From positions 3,097,372 through 3,161,371 of the forward strand of contig NZ_KI632511.1 in the NCBI RefSeq assembly GCF_000504285.1: DNA of 64,000 nucleotides. Reading direction: 5' to 3'. A program made the translations under genes and the position numbers. Below, piece after piece: positions 9,801 to 17,367 of this stretch. Position 1 is the stretch's first letter; every line of letters starts with the position of its first letter. Under the pieces are notes generated by a model. It was not told where the DNA came from. It did not search any database and saw only the letters and a program-made list of their open reading frames with translations. This stretch comes from Actinospica robiniae DSM 44927 (lineage in GTDB: Bacteria > Actinomycetota > Actinomycetes > Streptomycetales > Catenulisporaceae).

Positions 9801-10916
9801 GACGGTGAGGGTCTGCGATCCGGCCGGCAGCGTCACGCTCGCGGTCACCGTCGTCCAGGTCTGATACCCGCCGGTGCTCGGCACGGCGACCGCTCCGGAC
9901 AGGTTCGTGCCGGAGGAGTTGGCGACGTGCAGCGCGTCGGCGACCGCGGCGGGCGCGGCCACGCGGATGCTGACGGTGTAGATCCCGGCCGTGGCGACGT
10001 TGACGGTGTACTTGAACCACTGGCCGGAGCCGGTCCAGCCCATGTCGTCGGCGCCGCCGCCGGTGTTGTTCTGGGTGTCCGCGGTGGCCTCGAGGTCGAC
10101 CCCGTCGGTCCGGTAGCTGTTGGCGGTGCCGTTGGCGGCGGTGACGTTGTACGCCACACCCGAGCCGCCGGTGTCGTAGTTCGCGGCCTGCAGGGTGCCC
10201 GGCACCGCGGCCGGTGTCCCGCCGAAGGGCAGGTCCCCGCCCGAGCCTCCCCCGCCGCCGCCACCGCCGCCGGCCGAGGTCAGCGTGAAGGTCATGTAGT
10301 GGAAGTTCCAGCCGTTGGAGTCCTGGACGAGGGTGAGCGTCTGCTGCCCGGCAGGCAGCGTCACGCTCGCGTCGACGGTGGCCCAGGTCTGATAGCCGCC
10401 GGTGTTCGCGACCGCGACCGAGCCGCTCAGGTTGGTGCCCGCGGCGTTGGCGATGTGCAGCGCGTCGGTGATCCCGTAGGGCGAGGAGAGCCGCAGCGCG
10501 ACGGTGTAGGTGCCGGCGGTGGCGACGTTGACGGTGTACTTGAACCACTGGCCGCCGGTCGTCCAACCCTGATCGTCGGCGCCGCCGGCCACCGTGGTGT
10601 CCTGCGTATCGGCGGTGGCCTCGAGGTCGATCCCGTCGGTCCGGTAGCTGTTGGCCGATCCGTTGGTCGAGGTGACGTTGTACGCCACGCCCTGGCCGCC
10701 GGTGTCGTAGTTGGCCACCTGGACCGTGCCGGGCACGGCGGCCGCGGTGCCGCCGAAAGGCGCGTCGGCGGCGGCGTGGGCGGCGGTGGGCGCGACGACC
10801 ACGGAGAGGGCTGACAGGCCGGCGACCGCGAGCAGCACGCGGATGGCGGGGCGGCGGGGTGGGCGCGATCTGCCGCGCGCGAGCGCGGCCGGCCGCAGCA
10901 GGGCGAGATGCCTCAT
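6867..10916 (-). CDS. Secreted multidomain GH3 beta-glycosidase (CBM6-CBM6-discoidin-GH3)
   Basis: 1349 residues. An Arg-rich signal peptide ends near AHAAADA (about residue 45). Two CBM6-like modules of about 125 residues each begin with PFGGT and are joined by poly-Gly linkers. A discoidin/CBM32-like module (about 330-470; SRWESAYSDPQWLEVDLG) precedes the GH3 catalytic region, with the nucleophile Asp in FITSDWGG near residue 791, the C-terminal GH3 sandwich (EGTVLLKNNG), an FnIII-like domain and a final putative Ig-like domain. GH3 enzymes release terminal beta-linked glucose, xylose or arabinose; the three binding modules point to insoluble plant polysaccharide outside the cell. ATG at 10916 follows AAAGGGAAATGCA. 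A LacI-type palindrome lies about 90 bp upstream. Confidence 0.93.
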   Translation of the reverse strand: MRHLALLRPAALARGRSRPPRRPAIRVLLAVAGLSALSVVVAPTAAHAAADAPFGGTAAAVPGTVQVANYDTGGQGVAYNVTSTNGSANSYRTDGIDLEATADTQDTTVAGGADDQGWTTGGQWFKYTVNVATAGTYTVALRLSSPYGITDALHIANAAGTNLSGSVAVANTGGYQTWATVDASVTLPAGQQTLTLVQDSNGWNFHYMTFTLTSAGGGGGGGGGSGGDLPFGGTPAAVPGTLQAANYDTGGSGVAYNVTAANGTANSYRTDGVDLEATADTQNNTGGGADDMGWTGSGQWFKYTVNVATAGIYTVSIRVAAPAAVADALHVANSSGTNLSGAVAVPSTGGYQTWTTVTASVTLPAGSQTLTVDQDAGGWNLHFLSFAQGTSGGGGGGGGGGGGTGPTEYCGFQDLALGQPTTASSTYSATGNLASAATDGNPGSRWESAYSDPQWLEVDLGTATQICSVGISWEAAYASAFSIQVSSDNSTWSTLYSTTTGAGGSQTFTVSATARYLRVNATKRATQWGDSIFELDVYGLTTTAPLSGGNGNGGNGTCSWLNSTAPVSQRVQQILNTMNQSEEFTLLSGDGGSSYIGQIAAIPNLCIKATNLQDGPNGVGDGTGGVTAFPDGENAAATWDPALIQQEGTAMGAEFAGKGVNIALGPTTNLVRDPRWGRTYETYGEDPYLAGQITSAEVDGLQSQDVMAMVKHVAAYDQEQYPNGNNNETVSQQALEELYLAPFQAAAEQSAPASMMCSYAVVNNAASCQNADMQIDGLDEQANYGGFITSDWGGDYNNVASEVGGMDVGMPFPGSIPTDFATAITNGTLSQYTVNEAVGRILTQMFAFGMFDNPATGSLSTSVTSAAHQQTALQLSEEGTVLLKNNGILPLNPNGTESIAVIGTDGGAGVELAGGGSGTVTSSNTIWPITGIQNAVGANVKVTYTAGNDNGTADIPQAVAAAQAATDAIIYVNLPEGEESDLTSLDLSSTDETMIADVAAVNKNTIVVLNSGGPVVMPWLGSVAGVFANWYPGQEVGTAMAALIFGTADPSGKLPVTFPSSLSQVPAQTTAQWPGTSAGVSYSEGVNIGYRWYQSQNITPAFPFGFGLSYTKFSFSNLGVGALNASGNATVTATVTNTGSVAGADVAQLYVGDPAASADPPEQLRGFQRVSLNPGQSATVSFPVNIHALAAWSNADNQWEAKAGTYSIKVGDASNNLPLTGSTSLAQTLTGQVAAGQSSAGVSPANTAVSANVTANSGVPGAETVGVANPFGYSSPKGASASFTMQAVDSNTAQTLTYTATGLPPGFSIAANGTVSGTGSTLGTYTVTVTATDTKGVSGSATFVWSVVQ

Positions 10917-11006
10917 TGCATTTCCCTTTCGGTTGCTGATCTTCGCCCGGTCCGCAGCCGGCAGTCCTCTGCGAGCGCGTGGGCGAGTTCTCGGGGAGAG
11001 CATGCG

Positions 11007-11020
11007 GGAGAGCGCTCTCC
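11007..11020. promoter_or_regulatory. LacI-type operator upstream of the GH3 gene
   Basis: Perfect 14-bp palindrome GGAGAGCGCTCTCC. The central GAGCGCTC matches the core recognised by CebR/CelR-like LacI regulators of cellulose and cello-oligosaccharide genes in actinomycetes. It is 91-104 bp upstream of the GH3 start and 147 bp upstream of the divergent gene at 11167. Repression relieved by an oligosaccharide is inferred. Confidence 0.75.
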
Positions 11021-11166
11021 AAGCACCTGTTGTGTATGGCGAGAATGACGGCGCGTCAATACATCCGGAGGACCGGAACCTGCGCGGAGCTCCCGGAACC
11101 GCGTCGTGCGCGCGCGAGCGGGTAGGGACGGATCAACGGCGGCGGGCGAGGGGTGGAGGTGTCCGG

Positions 11167-11703
11167 GTGGGCAGAGGCGAACGCGAACGCGCGCGGGCGA
11201 TCGGCTTGAGCGGCGGCTATGGCCGGCTGGTCAAGGTCGCCAGCCCGTCCTACGAGCCGGAGGCCGGATGCGCCTTCCCGTTCGGAGTGGTCTTCGTCGC
11301 CGGGGGCATCGCAGAGCTCTATAAGAAGCCGCACGATTGGTGGCCCGTCATAGGGGCGCTGACCATCGCCATGGGCCTCACCGCCATCGTCGCGGTCGCG
11401 ATCCCCAGAGTGCAGCGCCGAGCCGGCGGCAGCGCGCCGCGACTCTACTGTTTCACCGAAGGCGTCGTGGCAGCCGTCGGCTCGCAGCTGACCGGATACC
11501 GCTGGGACGAGTTGGGGATCGAGTCCGTGTGGTGGGAGTCCGGCTCGAACGACCTCCTCGACTCCGGGTACCGGCGGACGGTCACGGTGATCGCCACCGG
11601 CACCGTCCTCGTGGAGTTCTCCGGCCGCGAACCGGAGCGAGCCGGCGCCTACCAGATGCACCAACTGCACAAGGCCGCCCTCAAGCACGCCGACGAGAAG
11701 TGA
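11167..11703 (+). CDS. Small membrane protein of unknown function
   Basis: 178 residues from a GTG at 11167 preceded by GGAGG with 7-nt spacing; an upstream ATG near 11002 would run through the GH3 promoter and is less likely. There are two hydrophobic helices (around residues 37-52 and 60-78), followed by a soluble domain with YCFTEGVVAAV, a WDELGIESVWWE segment and VTVIATGTVLVEF. This resembles small actinobacterial proteins with two TM helices and a PH-like or DUF6585-type domain, but I cannot assign a function. Confidence 0.6.
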   Translation: MGRGERERARAIGLSGGYGRLVKVASPSYEPEAGCAFPFGVVFVAGGIAELYKKPHDWWPVIGALTIAMGLTAIVAVAIPRVQRRAGGSAPRLYCFTEGVVAAVGSQLTGYRWDELGIESVWWESGSNDLLDSGYRRTVTVIATGTVLVEFSGREPERAGAYQMHQLHKAALKHADEK

Positions 11704-11761
11704 GTCCCGACCCGATCAAGATTAGGTAACTCTCTGGCCCGCCAGGTGACCATTACGATAC

Positions 11762-11771
11762 GGTCTAGACC
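11762..11771. promoter_or_regulatory. DasR/GntR-like palindrome abutting the MFS start codon
   Basis: GGTCTAGACC, immediately followed by the ATG at 11772. The decamer is identical to the core of the DasR-responsive element (TGGTCTAGACCA type) that controls N-acetylglucosamine and chitin genes in streptomycetes. A TACGAT -10-like hexamer at 11754-11759 suggests a start close to the ATG, so a bound repressor would cover the transcription start. Flanking positions match the consensus only partly. Confidence 0.5.
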
Positions 11772-13106
11772 ATGGCTTTCGCGACCGCTGACACCGTTTC
11801 CCAGCACCCTGATCCGGCTGTCAGCGGCCGTCCCGCGTCGCGCGTCCGGGCAGCCGCCCGACTGACCGGCCGTCTGCCCGAGCCCGGGCCCGAGCGCATC
11901 CTGATGACCTCGACCCTCGTGAACACCGTCGGCAACGGCATGTTCATGACGTCGTCGATCCTTTACTTCACCCGCGTCGTGCATCTGAGCGCCGCCCGGG
12001 CCGGGCTCGGCCTGACCCTGGCCGGGCTGATCGGCGTGTCCGCGGGCCTTTTCGTCGGCGACCTCGCGGACCGGCGCGGTCCGCGCGAAGTGCAGCTCGC
12101 GCTGCTGCTCCTGCTCAGCGTCACCACCGCGGCTTACGTGCTGATCCACGACTTCGCCGCGCTCGTCCTCGTCGCCGCGGTCGATCTGCTGGCCAACGGC
12201 GCGGCCAACGCGGTGCGCGGCGGGCTGGCCCGGCGGATCGGCGGCGAGGGCGCGGCAGCGTTCCGGGCGCGGCTGCGCGCGGTCACCAACGGCGGGATCG
12301 CGGTCGGCACGCTGATCGCGGCCGTGGCCATCGACGTCGACACCCGGCTCGCCTACGAGCTGCTCATCCTCGGCAACGCGGCTACCTTCCTGCTGTCCGC
12401 GGCGATGCTGCGGCGGCTGCCGCACCTCCCGCCGTTGCCGCGTCCGGCGAAGGAACGACGCTGGGGTGCGGCCCGGGACGTGCCGTTCAACGCGTGGGCC
12501 GTCGTCAATGGCCTGATGACGCTGCAGTACCAGGTGCTGCTGATTCCGTTGCCGCTGTGGGTCGTCTCGCACACCCACGCGCCGCGCTGGTCGGTCGCCC
12601 TCGGCATGTTGGTCAATACCCTCATGTGCGTGTTCTTCCAAGTGCGGGTCGGCGCGGCCGTCACCACGATCGGGCAGGGCGCCCGGGCCTTCCGCAACGC
12701 GGGCTGCTTCTTCCTGGTCAGCTGCCCGCTGCTGGGCCTGCTGCCGGATGTGCCCGAGTGGGCCGCGGTGCTCCTGCTCGCCGCCGGGTGCGCGGTGCAC
12801 ACCACGGGCGAGCTGTGGCACGCCTCCGGCTCGTTCACCCTCGGCTACGATCTCGCCCCCGCGCACGCGCAGAGCCAGTACCAGGGCATGCAGGGGCTGT
12901 GGTCGAGCCTGCTCGGCAGCTCCCTCGCCCCGGCGATCCTCACCCTGATCTGCATCGACGGCGGCCAGGCCGGCTGGTTCGCGCTCGGCGGCTTCTTCCT
13001 CCTGCTCGGCGTGGCCACCGTCCCGGTCGCCCGCTGGGCCGAGCGGACCAGGCCGACCCACCTGCCACATGCGCCCGCGGCGCCACGCGTCGCCACACCC
13101 GCGTGA
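11772..13106 (+). CDS. MFS transporter
   Basis: 444 residues with about 12 hydrophobic segments after a 45-residue hydrophilic N-terminus. GDLADRRGPREVQ between TM2 and TM3 is the MFS A-motif region. The closest recognisable type is the drug/sugar-efflux-like MFS proteins of actinomycetes; the substrate is unknown. No clear Shine-Dalgarno precedes the ATG, and a -10-like TACGAT 13 bp upstream suggests a short or absent leader. A DasR-like palindrome directly before the ATG hints at control by amino-sugar metabolism. Confidence 0.85.
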   Translation: MAFATADTVSQHPDPAVSGRPASRVRAAARLTGRLPEPGPERILMTSTLVNTVGNGMFMTSSILYFTRVVHLSAARAGLGLTLAGLIGVSAGLFVGDLADRRGPREVQLALLLLLSVTTAAYVLIHDFAALVLVAAVDLLANGAANAVRGGLARRIGGEGAAAFRARLRAVTNGGIAVGTLIAAVAIDVDTRLAYELLILGNAATFLLSAAMLRRLPHLPPLPRPAKERRWGAARDVPFNAWAVVNGLMTLQYQVLLIPLPLWVVSHTHAPRWSVALGMLVNTLMCVFFQVRVGAAVTTIGQGARAFRNAGCFFLVSCPLLGLLPDVPEWAAVLLLAAGCAVHTTGELWHASGSFTLGYDLAPAHAQSQYQGMQGLWSSLLGSSLAPAILTLICIDGGQAGWFALGGFFLLLGVATVPVARWAERTRPTHLPHAPAAPRVATPA

Positions 13107-13198
13107 CCGTCCGTTGTTGGCCGTGAATTCGATCGCCCAGGCGGTGTGCAGCCCGTGCCACCTCTGGTATCAATGGGCGCAACGGAGGTGGTTGCAAA

Positions 13199-14026
13199 AT
13201 GCACCAACGGCATCGGCCAGCGTGGGCGCCGGACGAAGTCGACATCGAACGCCCGTCCGTGGCGCGTATGTACGATTACTTCCTCGGCGGCTCGCACAAC
13301 TTCGCCTGCGACCGGGAGCTGGCCGAGCAGGCGATGAAGGTCTTCCCGGACGCGCCGCACGTGGTGCGGGCCAACCGCTCCTTCCTCTCCCGCGCGGTCA
13401 CCGCGTTGTGCGAACTCGGCATCGACCAGTTCCTCGACCTCGGTTCCGGGATCCCCACCGTCGGCAACGTGCACGAGATCGTCACGGCGGCGCGGCCCGG
13501 GTCCCGGACCGTATACGTCGACTCCGATCCGGTCGCGGTGGCGCACGCGTCGGCGCTGCTCTCGGGCACGCCGTCGGTGAGCGTCCTGCACGCCGATCTG
13601 CGCGACCCCGACGCGGTCCTGCGCGACGCCGTCCGCGCCGGCGGCCTCGACCTGTCCCGCCCGGTCGGCGTGCTGCTGGTGTCCGTCCTCCCGTTCGTGC
13701 CCGACCGGGACGACCCGGCCGGAATCGTGGCCGCCTACCGCGAAGGCACCACTGCGGGCTCATATCTGCTGGTCAGCCACGGCACGAACGACTACCAGCC
13801 CACCGTGGTCGGCGAGATCGAGCATGTCTACGAGCGCACGACCCAGCCGGGCGTATTCCGCAGCAGGGACGAGGTCGCTCGCATCCTCGCCGGATACGAG
13901 CTGCTCGATCCAGGACTGGTCGACCTGATCCACTGGCGCCCGGAGCCCGGCGCGCTCGAAACGGACCCGCTCGACGCCGACGTCGCCCGCTACAGCCTGA
14001 TCGGGGGCGTGGGGCGCCGGGTCTGA
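13199..14026 (+). CDS. S-adenosyl-methionine methyltransferase (PF04672 type)
   Basis: 275 residues. It opens with the family-specific VARMYDYFLGGSHNFACDRELAE and has a glycine-rich FLDLGSGIPT SAM-binding loop near residue 80, VYVDSDPVA (motif II) and VLLVSVLPFVPD. This family is expanded in streptomycetes and relatives, often beside regulators, but its substrates are unknown. It is flanked by an MFS gene and a TIM44-like gene on the same strand with gaps of 92 and 177 bp. Confidence 0.88.
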   Translation: MHQRHRPAWAPDEVDIERPSVARMYDYFLGGSHNFACDRELAEQAMKVFPDAPHVVRANRSFLSRAVTALCELGIDQFLDLGSGIPTVGNVHEIVTAARPGSRTVYVDSDPVAVAHASALLSGTPSVSVLHADLRDPDAVLRDAVRAGGLDLSRPVGVLLVSVLPFVPDRDDPAGIVAAYREGTTAGSYLLVSHGTNDYQPTVVGEIEHVYERTTQPGVFRSRDEVARILAGYELLDPGLVDLIHWRPEPGALETDPLDADVARYSLIGGVGRRV

Positions 14027-14203
14027 AAAGACCGAAGAAAGGGCTGGTCAGGGAGCAGCCCGGGGAGAAGACCGGAAGGCAACCGGCGCAGGTTCCGGCC
14101 TTACGACTCCATCGACCGCCGATTCGTGGCGTCAGCGCAGCTGAAGACACGTGGACGTGGCGGTACGCTGTTTGCCGGGTCGTCTCAATCTCAGGAGGAA
14201 CGC

Positions 14204-15550
14204 GTGCGCGGGGGTCGACGAATAGCCTTGGTGGCGGCGATTGTTGCGCTGACCAGTCCGGCCGTGGCGTACGCCCGCGGCGGCGGCGGCAGCCACGGAT
14301 TCAGCGGCGGCGGCCACAGCGGAGGTGGCGGGGGCGGCGGCTTCGGCGGGGTGGGCGTGGTCGGCGGCATCGGCGGCGGCGGGTCCGCCGGCGTGCTGGT
14401 GCTGATCGTCCTGGTCATCATCGTCGTGCTCATCTACAGCCGCGTGCAGCAGGCACGCAAGAAGCGCTCCTCGAACACGCAGTCGGACCGCGTGGCCCAC
14501 CGCACGGACGCGCAGGCGAGCGCCCGCGCCGCCCTGGTCGAGGCCCGGGTCGACGTGCTCAGCGACACCGACGCGAGCTTCAACGTCGCCGCACTCAAGC
14601 AGCGCGCGAGCTGGCTCTACGTGACCGCGCAGCGGGCCTGGACCAACCGCGACAACGCGACGCTCCGGCAGATCCTGTCCCCGGTGCTCTACCGCAAGTG
14701 GGCCGACGAACTGCGCGACTACGAGTCGCGCGGCGAGGTCAACGTGGTGGAGATCCTCTCCGGCCCGACACTCGAGCTCGTCGACGTGGCGAACCGCAAG
14801 GGCGAGCAGAACGACACCGTCACCTTCCGCATCTCGGCCCGGCTCAACGACTACGTGCGCCGCGCCTACGGCTCGGACTCCCGCCGCGCCGACGGCTCTA
14901 CGAGCCCGGTCGAGTACTGGACGCTGCGCAAGAACAAGGCCGGCGAGTGGATCGTGTCCTCGATCGAGCAGGCGGCCGAGGGCGCGCACCACCTCACCGC
15001 CGAGATCGAGATCGACAGCTGGGATCAGAAGGAAGTCGCCCGGGAGGCCGTCCTCGAGGTCGCCGAGAAGACCTCGGCCAAGGACGTCCCGGACATCCTC
15101 TCGCTCACCAACTTCTCCTGGAGCACCGACGCCGACTCCGCCGCCGGCGACGTGAGCCTGCTCGACGCCCGCTTCGACAAGTCGGTCCTCGAGGTCGCCG
15201 TCGAGCAGTTCATCGAGGAGTGGACGATGAACGACGGCAGCCTCGACTTCACGACCGTCCAGACCGTCAACCGCACTGTGATGCGCGACGCCGCGATCGA
15301 GAAGATCGAGGTGCGCTCGCTGGCCTCCCGCGAGCCGATCGTCTTCCGGATCGCGGTCGGCGCCCAGGGCGTCTACTACGAGGTCGACCGCCGGACCGAA
15401 GAGGTGCTCCAGGGCGACGCGCGCAAGCGGCGTCCGCTCACCTTCGCCTTCGACCTGCGCCTGGACGGCCCGGACGCGAAGGGGTGGACCGTGATCGCGG
15501 CCGACGTGGAGCAGGCCGGCGCGCACCGCGCGATGGGCCGGGCTTCTTAA
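14204..15550 (+). CDS. TIM44-like domain membrane/secreted protein
   Basis: 448 residues from the GTG at 14204, which has AGGAGG 5 nt upstream. A signal peptide (to about residue 22) is followed by an extreme Gly/His-rich stretch (GGGGSHGFSGGG onward, residues 24-62), one membrane helix (about 64-82) and a long soluble C-terminus with two alpha/beta segments (WLYVTAQRAWTNRDNATLRQIL and YWTLRKNKAGEWIVSS) that match the TIM44/MRP-L45 fold. Bacterial TIM44-like proteins are membrane-linked and of unclear role. A strong terminator-like hairpin follows 50 bp after the stop. Confidence 0.8.
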   Translation: MRGGRRIALVAAIVALTSPAVAYARGGGGSHGFSGGGHSGGGGGGGFGGVGVVGGIGGGGSAGVLVLIVLVIIVVLIYSRVQQARKKRSSNTQSDRVAHRTDAQASARAALVEARVDVLSDTDASFNVAALKQRASWLYVTAQRAWTNRDNATLRQILSPVLYRKWADELRDYESRGEVNVVEILSGPTLELVDVANRKGEQNDTVTFRISARLNDYVRRAYGSDSRRADGSTSPVEYWTLRKNKAGEWIVSSIEQAAEGAHHLTAEIEIDSWDQKEVAREAVLEVAEKTSAKDVPDILSLTNFSWSTDADSAAGDVSLLDARFDKSVLEVAVEQFIEEWTMNDGSLDFTTVQTVNRTVMRDAAIEKIEVRSLASREPIVFRIAVGAQGVYYEVDRRTEEVLQGDARKRRPLTFAFDLRLDGPDAKGWTVIAADVEQAGAHRAMGRAS

Positions 15551-15798
15551 CGCGAGTTGATGATCGGCTGAGTGCTCGTGGGGGCGGGGTGGTCGTCAGG
15601 CTGTGGGCGACCGCTTCGCTCGCCCACAGTTTCGTTTGCCCACCCTGCCCACCCGTTGCGTTGGCGGGGTGGGCTGCGGTTGCAAGACGAAGATCGCCGC
15701 TGGCAGGCCTTCCCTCGGAGAGAGATGCCGGGGTCTGTGGGGTGCTGGCGTGGCGGGGCGGGCTGAGGTTGGGGGTGGTCGGGTGCCGGGGGTGTGCT
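15551..15798 (+). repeat. Repeat C1
   Basis: About 248 bp, starting directly after the stop codon at 15550 with GAGTTGATGATCGGCTGAGT. The same sequence is found at 51069 (C3) and inverted at 20227 (C2) and about 54103 (C4). It ends at GGTGTGCT, where IS110 copy 1 begins. It includes the conserved sub-motif GGTGTGCT shared with C3. Confidence 0.8.
15601..15629 (+). terminator. Terminator-like hairpin inside C1
   Basis: Perfect 10-bp stem CTGTGGGCGA / TCGCCCACAG with a 9-nt loop, followed by TTTCGTTTG. It lies 50 bp after the TIM44-like stop codon and resembles an intrinsic terminator. The equivalent positions in C3 and C4 keep the GTGGGCG/CGCCC core with a weaker stem. Confidence 0.7.
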
Positions 15799-15843
15799 GA
15801 GACGAAAGTATGGCGAGTTTGCAGGTCGGCTTAGGTGGTCGTT

Positions 15844-17100
15844 TTAGGTTGTGGGGGTGGGGTGGATTTCGATGGTGGCGCCGATGGAGCGGGCGAGGGC
15901 GTGGATGCGGCGGGTGATCTTGTCGGGGTCGCGGCGGGCGAAGTAGTCGGGGCCGAGTTCTCGGTAGGGGACTTTGTCGTGGAGGATGAACCAGATCGCG
16001 ATAGCGATGTCGTGCATGATCGCGACTTGGGCTTTGCGGGAGTCCATGTGTCCGCGTAGTCGGTGGTAGCGGGCGTTGAGGTAGGTGCCCTTGTGTCCCA
16101 TGACGGTGAACGCGGCGATGCCCAGGAGTCGGCGCATGGCGCTGTTGCCGTCGGCGGGTCGGGCTTTGCGTTTGATTCCGGCTGATTCGTTGTGTCCGCC
16201 GGCGACTCCGAGCCAGGAGGAGAGGTGGCCGGGGGTGGGGAAGGCGTTCATCTCGTGTCCGAGTTCGGAGACGATGATCTGCGCGCCGGTGGTGTCGATG
16301 CCGGGGATGGTGGTGAGGTTGCGGACGTCCTGGTGTTTGTCGGGCTGGTCGAGGAGTTGCGCGATCCGTTCGTCGAGGGCGCGGATCTTGCCGGTGTAGT
16401 GGTCGATCTCTTCGAGGTGGTCGGCTACGAGGTAGCCGTGGTGGTCGGTGAAGTAGCCCGTGAGGGCCTCGGTGAGTTGTTCGTGGCCGGCTTTGATCCT
16501 GGGGTCCGCGAGCCGCGCGAGTATGGCGGGGTCCCGGGTGCCGGCGACCAGGGCTTGGAGGATGGTGCGTCCGGTCGTGCCGGTGAGGCTGCTGATGACG
16601 CTGGAGAGTTTTACGCCGGTGTCCTCGAGTGTCTTCTCCAGCCGTTGGACCTCGCTGCCGCGCAGCGAGGTCAAAGTGGTGCGTCGCCTGGTCAGATCGC
16701 GTACCTCGCGTACCGGTTCGGGGGGGATGAACGAGCCGCGCAGGTTTCCGGCGGCTGCTTGACGGGCGAGGAACGCCGCGTCCGCCCGGTCGGTTTTGCG
16801 CCCTTTGAGGATTTTGACGTGAGCTGGATTGACCAACAGGACCTCGACCCCGGGCAGGGTGCCTTGAAGGATCCAGCAGACCGGGCGCCAGTAGTCTCCG
16901 GTCGCCTCCATCGCCACGATCTCCACCCGCGCGTCCTCCAAGCGGTCGCGCAAGGCAAGGATCTGTGATGTGATCGTCGTGTAGGTGAGCTGTTCGAGAT
17001 CCACCGCCCCGCCGCGGCCCGGGGTCCGGATGCATACCGACATCACGCGCTTGCCCAGATCGATCCCCGCGGCTCTACGGTAGGTGTGCTCCTGCTCCAT
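15844..17100 (-). CDS. IS110-family transposase (DEDD/serine recombinase type)
   Basis: 418 residues from the ATG at 17100 (MEQEHTYRR), preceded by GAGAGGGG. The N-terminal RuvC-like DEDD domain shows AAGIDLGKR, VAMEATGDYW and GRKTDRADAAFLAR. The C-terminal Tnp20 domain shows IPGIDTTGAQIIVSELG, LSSWLGVAGGHNESAG and AIWFILHDKVPY. It looks intact. It is similar in layout to the copy at 51735-53003, although clearly a different element. Confidence 0.95.
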   Translation of the reverse strand: MEQEHTYRRAAGIDLGKRVMSVCIRTPGRGGAVDLEQLTYTTITSQILALRDRLEDARVEIVAMEATGDYWRPVCWILQGTLPGVEVLLVNPAHVKILKGRKTDRADAAFLARQAAAGNLRGSFIPPEPVREVRDLTRRRTTLTSLRGSEVQRLEKTLEDTGVKLSSVISSLTGTTGRTILQALVAGTRDPAILARLADPRIKAGHEQLTEALTGYFTDHHGYLVADHLEEIDHYTGKIRALDERIAQLLDQPDKHQDVRNLTTIPGIDTTGAQIIVSELGHEMNAFPTPGHLSSWLGVAGGHNESAGIKRKARPADGNSAMRRLLGIAAFTVMGHKGTYLNARYHRLRGHMDSRKAQVAIMHDIAIAIWFILHDKVPYRELGPDYFARRDPDKITRRIHALARSIGATIEIHPTPTT

Positions 17101-17367
17101 CGCATCCCCTCTCGCCGTGCGGCCCGTGGGAGAGCCCACCGGCGCCGTGTCACCCCGGTGGAGCGCAAGGACACACCCTAGGCTGAGACACGCGCTTCGC
17201 GGCGATGCCCGCACCGCCGTCTGCGGCAATACAAAGTCCTTATACAGCGCTCCCCGGCCAGCCTCTCGATCGCGAGCTCATCACACTTCATACCCACACC
17301 GACCTGAACCGGGGCGACAAGAAACACTTTCCCACCGACAGGGTGAGGCCACGAGCCCCCGAGCCCT
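17101..17367 (-). ncRNA. Candidate bridge-RNA leader of IS110 copy 1
   Basis: 267-bp untranslated region between the IS end and the transposase start, the position from which IS110-group elements express the bridge RNA that pairs with target and donor DNA. On the transposase strand it contains GGGTGTG, which equals the complement of the right-target bases next to the insertion, and a GTGGG-CTCT-CCCAC hairpin close to the ATG. RNA fold and boundaries were not computed. Confidence 0.4.

Larger units (their letters stand above)
15799..17367 (-). mobile_element. IS110-family insertion sequence, copy 1
   Basis: About 1569 bp. Boundaries come from comparing the interrupted repeat with intact copies: the left flank stops at GGTGTG-CT and the right flank resumes at CT-CTCTCCTCGG, rejoining to the GTGTGCTCTCTCCTCGG seen at 51323. 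Read in transposase orientation the duplicated dinucleotide is AG and the right end reads TTCGTCTC, like the TTCGTGTC end of copy 2. No inverted repeats and only a 2-bp shared core are usual for IS110. A long untranslated region lies 5' of the transposase. Confidence 0.8.

Noticed and set aside
6801-10814. Very long open frame (about 1337 codons) on the plus strand
   Set aside because: It is antisense to the GH3 gene; arises from high-GC codon bias and encodes only low-complexity Gly/Arg/Val sequence.
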